Shown: positions 15,499 to 18,826 of the stretch, piece by piece
How the letters are laid out: every line of letters begins with the position of its first letter
How positions within the stretch are numbered: position 1 is the stretch's first letter
Assembly (NCBI GenBank): GCA_964368765.1
Contig: CAYJCU010000033.1
Coordinates: 1-18,826 of the forward strand
Source of the DNA: JADFUS01 sp964368765
GTDB taxonomy: Bacteria > Bacteroidota > Bacteroidia > Bacteroidales > Rikenellaceae
Reading direction: 5' to 3'
Length of the DNA stretch: 18,826 nt
Program-made: the position numbers and the translations under genes
Notes under the pieces: model-generated
Database searches by the model: none
The model's input: only the letters and a program-made list of their open reading frames with translations
Told to the model about the DNA's origin: nothing

Positions 15499-15821
15499 TA
15501 CTTAATTTCCTCCCCAGATTTTTTAGAATAACGTACTAATTTTCCTTTATCATTTAATCTGCGACCGATTCTCGTAGGCTTACCGCTCTTAGGATCTATC
15601 AGCTGCAAATTTGAGATATGAATGGGTGCTTCCTGCTTAACAATACCACCTTGTGGATTTGTAGCAGAGGGTTTAGTATGCTTAGTTACGATATTAACCC
15701 CTTCTACAATGGCACGCTGCTCACTTGGGAAAACCTCTAATACTTTACCCTTTTGTGTCTTGCTACGTCCAGAGTTTACGAATACCGTATCACCCTTTTT
15801 GATATGTAATTTAACTGACAT
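15498..15821 (-). CDS. rplX: Ribosomal protein uL24
   Basis: This protein initiates 50S assembly and lies near the exit tunnel. The 107-residue sequence starts with a KOW motif (KLHIKKGDTVFVNSGRSKTQ then KGKVLEVF), followed by VEGVNIVTKHTKPSATNPQG and the C-terminal GKPTRIGRRLNDKGKLVRYS. Length is close to E. coli (104). It overlaps rplE by one base. Confidence 0.98.
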   Translation of the reverse strand: MSVKLHIKKGDTVFVNSGRSKTQKGKVLEVFPSEQRAIVEGVNIVTKHTKPSATNPQGGIVKQEAPIHISNLQLIDPKSGKPTRIGRRLNDKGKLVRYSKKSGEEIK

Positions 15822-15842
15822 TTTTTGTAAATTTGTTATAGT

Positions 15843-16208
15843 TTACAATACTTCCGGTGCCAAAGAAACGATCTTCATGTATGAATCACGTAACTCGCGA
15901 GCTACCGGGCCGAAAATACGTGTACCACGCATCTCGCCTGAATTATTCAATAGGACAACCGCATTATCGTCGAAACGAATGTAAGAACCGTCTGGACGAC
16001 GAATCTCTTTGCGTGTTCTAACTACTACTGCTTTAGAAACAGTTCCCTTCTTAGTATCACCAGAAGGAGTAGCACTCTTAACGGTTACTACTATTTTATC
16101 GCCGATTGAAGCGTAACGACGCTTTGTTCCGCCTAATACGCGGATACAAAGTACCTCTTTTGCTCCACTGTTATCAGCTACTTTTAGTCTACTTTCTTGT
16201 TGTATCAT
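15843..16208 (-). CDS. rplN: Ribosomal protein uL14
   Basis: This large-subunit protein contacts the small subunit in bridge B8. The 121-residue sequence starts MIQQESRLKVADNSGAKEVL, one of the most conserved L14 segments. It also contains AVVVRTRKEIRRPDGSYIRF and the C-terminal RGTRIFGPVARELRDSYMKI then VSLAPEVL. It starts 2 nt after the rpsQ stop. Confidence 0.98.
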   Translation of the reverse strand: MIQQESRLKVADNSGAKEVLCIRVLGGTKRRYASIGDKIVVTVKSATPSGDTKKGTVSKAVVVRTRKEIRRPDGSYIRFDDNAVVLLNNSGEMRGTRIFGPVARELRDSYMKIVSLAPEVL

Positions 16209-16210
16209 AA

Positions 16211-16465
16211 CTATTTAGCTCTTTCTATAATTTCAACTAATCTCCAACGCTTTGTCTTACTAAGAGGTCTTGTCTCCATTATGGATACTGTGTCACCAAT
16301 CCCTGCAGTTTGAAGCTCGTCATGAGCCATTAACTTAGTTGTTTTGTTAACAAACTTTCCATATATTGGATGCTTAACTTTTCTCTTAACTGCAACAACA
16401 ATAGACTTATCCATTTTGTTGCTAACAACCACGCCTATTCTTACTTTTCTAAGATTTCTTTCCAT
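16211..16465 (-). CDS. rpsQ: Ribosomal protein uS17
   Basis: This 16S rRNA-binding small-subunit protein has an OB fold. The 84 residues equal the E. coli length. The sequence ERNLRKVRIGVVVSNKMDKS, then VKRKVKHPIYGKFVNKTTKL and GDTVSIMETRPLSKTKRWRL, is diagnostic. It follows rpmC by 21 nt and precedes rplN by 2 nt. Confidence 0.98.
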   Translation of the reverse strand: MERNLRKVRIGVVVSNKMDKSIVVAVKRKVKHPIYGKFVNKTTKLMAHDELQTAGIGDTVSIMETRPLSKTKRWRLVEIIERAK

Positions 16466-16486
16466 TTTTGTGAATTACTTTAGTGG

Positions 16487-16675
16487 TTATTTTTGTTTCT
16501 CTGCCAAGATAGTTAGCATTTTAGCAATATCTCTGCGAGATTTTCTTATTTTAGTTGTGTCCTCGATAGGAGAAACTGCATTCTCTAACTTTAATCTGTT
16601 AAGTTCGAATTTCGCACTCTCAATCCTCTCTTGTAGATCAACTACCGATAATTCTCTTATTTCTGATGTCTTCAT
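16487..16675 (-). CDS. rpmC: Ribosomal protein uL29
   Basis: This protein forms a two-helix hairpin at the exit tunnel, part of the docking site for SRP and trigger factor. The 62 residues match the usual length. Recognisable parts are MKTSEIRELSVVDLQERIES, FELNRLKLENAVSPIEDTTK and IRKSRRDIAKMLTILAEKQ. It follows rplP by 11 nt in the standard rplP-rpmC-rpsQ order. Confidence 0.97.
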   Translation of the reverse strand: MKTSEIRELSVVDLQERIESAKFELNRLKLENAVSPIEDTTKIRKSRRDIAKMLTILAEKQK

Positions 16676-16686
16676 CGTGTACTAAA

Positions 16687-17109
16687 TTATTCGTGAGTAT
16701 AATCTCTTCTTACTACAAATTTCGTAAGGATTGGTAACTTCTGTGCTCCTAAACGAAGTGCCTCTTGTGCTACTTCATAAGGTACACCTTCAATCTCCAT
16801 AAGGATACGACCAGGAGAAACAGGAGCTACGAAACCCTCCGGAGATCCCTTACCCTTACCCATACGTACCTCTGCAGGCTTCTTTGTAATAGGCTTATCA
16901 GGGAAGATTTTAATCCAGATTTGTCCTTCACGCTTCATATAACGCACAATTGCTTGACGTGCAGCCTCTATCTGGCGACCTGTAATCCAAGCCTCTTCTA
17001 GAGCCTTGATACCGAACGAACCGAAAGCCAGTTGGTTACCACGCTGAGCGTAGCCCTTCATGCGGCCTTTCTGCATTCTTCTGAATTTTGTCTTTTTTGG
17101 CTGTAACAT
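16687..17109 (-). CDS. rplP: Ribosomal protein uL16
   Basis: This large-subunit protein is near the A site and organises tRNA binding. The 140 residues start MLQPKKTKFRRMQKGRMKGY and contain GNQLAFGSFGIKALEEAWIT, RQIEAARQAIVRYMKREGQI, IKIFPDKPITKKPAEVRMGK and GKGSPEGFVAPVSPGRILME. These are strongly conserved. It lies 75 nt after rpsC, the widest gap in the visible operon. Confidence 0.98.
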   Translation of the reverse strand: MLQPKKTKFRRMQKGRMKGYAQRGNQLAFGSFGIKALEEAWITGRQIEAARQAIVRYMKREGQIWIKIFPDKPITKKPAEVRMGKGKGSPEGFVAPVSPGRILMEIEGVPYEVAQEALRLGAQKLPILTKFVVRRDYTHE

Positions 17110-17184
17110 AATTATATTACTTTTTTATTTTACCTTGTGAAAGGATATCTGATGTTCAGACCTCTCACTTGGGTAAGTGAATCT
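17110..17184 (-). other. 75-nt spacer between rpsC and rplP with two hairpins
   Basis: This spacer holds two adjacent potential stem-loops. One pairs tcactt (17165-17170) with aagtga (17175-17180) around a 4-nt loop; the other pairs tctga (17148-17152) with tcaga (17156-17160) around a 3-nt loop. The remaining sequence toward rplP is AT-rich. I found no TAnnTTTG element here, so an internal promoter is not supported. A T-rich run after the second hairpin (minus strand) is absent. Confidence 0.5.
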
Positions 17185-17931
17185 TTATTTTCTTTTTTTG
17201 TTATTGTTGCGTCTTGGCTTACCTTTACCATCTTGCTGACGACCAGCAGGGCCACTCTTTTGGTTAACCGATACCATACCTGCTAGTGGAGTTAAGTCAC
17301 GCTTAGCGTAAACCTCACCGTTACATATCCAAGTTTTGATACCTAGTAGACCTACTTTAGTTAAAGCCTCTACGTGGCTATAATCAACATCAGCACGGAA
17401 AGTGTGAAGTGGAATTCTACCATCCTTGAACGTCTCGCTACGTGCCATCTCCGCACCACCTAAACGACCAGAAATCTGAATCTTAATACCTTCAGCACCA
17501 GCACGCATTGTAGCTGTAAGAGCCGATTTAATTGCACGCTTATAAGAGATGTGTCCCTCAATTTGACGTGCCACATTGTTACCAACTAAGATAGCATCTA
17601 ATTCAGGACGCTTAATCTCAAAGATGTTGATTTGAATATCTTTAGAAGTAATTTTCTTTAACTCTTCTTTAAGCTTATCAACCTCTTGACCTCCTTTTCC
17701 GATGATGATACCCGGACGAGAAGTAGTGATGGTAACTGTTACTAATTTAAGTGTTCTCTCGATAATGATCTTTGATATGCTTGCCTTTGCCAGACGGACA
17801 TTCAAATACTCACGTATCTTAGCATCCTCTACAAGCTTTTTCGAGAAATCCTTCTTTGTACCATACCAAGATGAATCCCATCCTCTTACGATACCTAACC
17901 TGTTTGCTATTGGATTACATTTTTGTCCCAT
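17185..17931 (-). CDS. rpsC: Ribosomal protein uS3
   Basis: This small-subunit protein forms the mRNA entry channel. I place the start at 17931, so the protein begins MGQKCNPIANRLGIVRGWDS, the conserved S3 N-terminus. The open frame extends 12 codons further up, but that would overlap rplV and adds non-conserved residues. The 248-residue protein has a KH domain with the GxxG loop GKGG (78-81) within PGIIIGKGGQEVDKL. The C domain includes IKIQISGRLGGAEMARSETF, then GRIPLHTFRADVDYSHVEAL. A basic C-terminal tail (KGKPRRNNNKKRK) extends it past E. coli S3 (233). It begins 4 nt after rplV. Confidence 0.97.
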   Translation of the reverse strand: MGQKCNPIANRLGIVRGWDSSWYGTKKDFSKKLVEDAKIREYLNVRLAKASISKIIIERTLKLVTVTITTSRPGIIIGKGGQEVDKLKEELKKITSKDIQINIFEIKRPELDAILVGNNVARQIEGHISYKRAIKSALTATMRAGAEGIKIQISGRLGGAEMARSETFKDGRIPLHTFRADVDYSHVEALTKVGLLGIKTWICNGEVYAKRDLTPLAGMVSVNQKSGPAGRQQDGKGKPRRNNNKKRK

Positions 17932-17935
17932 TTGA

Positions 17936-18346
17936 CTATTCAGTTTTTGCGTTATCAACTTTATCAACTATAAGAGTAACGTGGTTCGATCTCTTACGTA
18001 TTCTATGAGCTCTACCTTGTGGAGCAGGTTGAATTCTCTTGATCATACGACCACCATCAACATATATCTCCTTTACGCAAAGCTTTACATCTTCAAGACG
18101 CTCGTCTTGATTCTTCGCCTCCCAATTGGCGATAGCAGAACGAAGTAACTTCTCTAAGCGGTTAGATGCCTCTTTTTTGCTGTAACGTAGTATACCTAAG
18201 GCTTTGTTTATCTCAACACCTCTGATAATATCTGCCACAAGACGCATCTTACGTGGTGAAGTAGGGCAATCACGAAGAATAGCAATAGCTTTTTGCTTCT
18301 TCTCAGCCTTTAAGGCTTCCGCTCTGTTATGTTTTCTTGCACCCAT
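17936..18346 (-). CDS. rplV: Ribosomal protein uL22
   Basis: This large-subunit protein has a long beta hairpin lining the exit tunnel, where macrolide-resistance changes arise. At 136 residues it is longer than E. coli L22 (110), with a basic N-terminal extension (ARKHNRAEALKAEKKQKA), as in other Bacteroidota. The core starts CPTSPRKMRLVADIIRGVEI. The tunnel hairpin is GGRMIKRIQPAPQGRAHRIR, then KRSNHVTLIV. It lies 25 nt after rpsS and 4 nt before rpsC. Confidence 0.98.
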   Translation of the reverse strand: MGARKHNRAEALKAEKKQKAIAILRDCPTSPRKMRLVADIIRGVEINKALGILRYSKKEASNRLEKLLRSAIANWEAKNQDERLEDVKLCVKEIYVDGGRMIKRIQPAPQGRAHRIRKRSNHVTLIVDKVDNAKTE

Positions 18347-18371
18347 TATTTAATCTAATTTCTTATTTACA

Positions 18372-18641
18372 CTATTTTTTCTTGTTACCACCGTGTCCAC
18401 GGAAGTTTCTTGTTGGAGCGAACTCCCCAAGCTTATGTCCAATCATGTTCTCTGTTACGTAAACAGGAATGAACTTATTTCCGTTGTGAACCGCTATAGT
18501 ATGTCCCACAAAATCAGGAGAAATCATACTTGCGCGAGACCACGTCTTAATAACTGTCTTTTTGCCACCTTCGTTTTGGGCAATAACTCTACTCTCGAGT
18601 TTAGGCTCAATATAAGGCCCTTTTTTAAGTGAACGACTCAT
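18372..18641 (-). CDS. rpsS: Ribosomal protein uS19
   Basis: This head protein of the small subunit works with S13. The 89-residue sequence starts MSRSLKKGPYIEPKLESRVI. It contains KTVIKTWSRASMISPDFVGH, TIAVHNGNKFIPVYVTENMI and the C-terminal GHKLGEFAPTRNFRGHGGNK. The family length is 92 in E. coli. It follows rplB by 21 nt. Confidence 0.98.
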   Translation of the reverse strand: MSRSLKKGPYIEPKLESRVIAQNEGGKKTVIKTWSRASMISPDFVGHTIAVHNGNKFIPVYVTENMIGHKLGEFAPTRNFRGHGGNKKK

Positions 18642-18662
18642 TACGCTAAGTTTTTTAAATTA

Positions 18663-18826
18663 CTATTTCTTCCTTTTTGTGATAATAAATTTAGAGCTAG
18701 CCTTCTTAGGATTACGTGTTTTGTAACCTTTAGCAAGAAGACCTTTGCGCGAACGTGGGTGACCTCCTGAAGAGCGACCCTCACCACCACCCATCGGGTG
18801 ATCTACTGGGTTCATCGCCACACCTC
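18663..18826 (-). CDS. rplB: Ribosomal protein uL2, C-terminal part, cut by window edge
   Basis: Only the last 53 codons and the stop lie in the window; the gene continues beyond 18826. The translation begins GVAMNPVDHPMGGGEGRSSG, the very conserved L2 loop close to the peptidyl transferase centre, including the histidine in DHPMGGGEG. It ends KKASSKFIITKRKK. L2 binds domain IV of 23S rRNA and is needed for subunit joining. Its place before rpsS fits the S10 operon order. Confidence 0.97.
   Translation of the reverse strand, partial: GVAMNPVDHPMGGGEGRSSGGHPRSRKGLLAKGYKTRNPKKASSKFIITKRKK

Noticed and set aside
17932..17967. Upstream ATG extending uS3 by 12 residues
   Set aside because: It overlaps the end of rplV and adds non-conserved residues; MGQKCNP at 17931 is the known family start.
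1..18826. CRISPR array, tRNA or rRNA genes, prophage
   Set aside because: No regularly spaced direct repeats, tRNA-like or rRNA-like stretches or phage genes were seen on either strand.

Overview
The window comes from a low-GC member of the Bacteroidota, probably a Bacteroidales-type lineage. Four things point there: a secY-map-infA-rpmJ-rpsM-rpsK-rpsD-rpoA-rplQ order, zinc-free forms of S14 and S4, -33 TTTG / -7 TAnnTTTG promoter elements, and an Oar-like TonB-dependent receptor next to a BACON-domain lipoprotein. Genus and species cannot be named from the sequence alone. Every supported gene is on the minus strand, so transcription runs from high to low coordinates.

Positions 18826 to 6670 hold the 3' part of one long S10-spc-alpha ribosomal protein operon. 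It runs rplB (C-terminus only, cut by the window edge), rpsS, rplV, rpsC, rplP, rpmC, rpsQ, rplN, rplX, rplE, rpsN, rpsH, rplF, rplR, rpsE, rpmD, rplO, secY, map, infA, rpmJ, rpsM, rpsK, rpsD, rpoA and rplQ. The genes are packed with gaps of about 2-39 nt. One pair (rplX/rplE) overlaps by a base, and one larger spacer of 75 nt (rpsC/rplP) contains two hairpins. The operon ends at a strong intrinsic terminator at 6568-6600. It supplies ribosomal subunits, the SecYEG translocon channel, the N-terminal methionine-processing enzyme, IF-1 and the RNA polymerase alpha subunit.

Positions 6669 to 5178 hold a 412-nt non-coding region followed by one kinase gene. The non-coding region has the ribosomal terminator, a good Bacteroidota-type promoter (6517-6548) just beyond it, and a probable leader of about 250 nt carrying a long imperfect palindrome (6319-6405). 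The kinase is an APH/choline-kinase-fold protein resembling N-acetylhexosamine 1-kinases. An AT-rich hairpin follows at 5123-5159.

Positions 4963 to 202 hold a two-gene unit: an Oar-like TonB-dependent outer-membrane protein with a carboxypeptidase-regulatory-like N-terminus, then, 19 nt on, a lipoprotein with alternating BACON and OB-fold-like modules. A -7 promoter element lies at 4994-5001 and an intrinsic terminator at 116-160. This pair is the only clearly accessory locus and the best candidate for an undescribed function, possibly surface binding and import of an unknown ligand. The rest is conserved housekeeping DNA. I saw no CRISPR array, tRNA, rRNA or intact mobile element.
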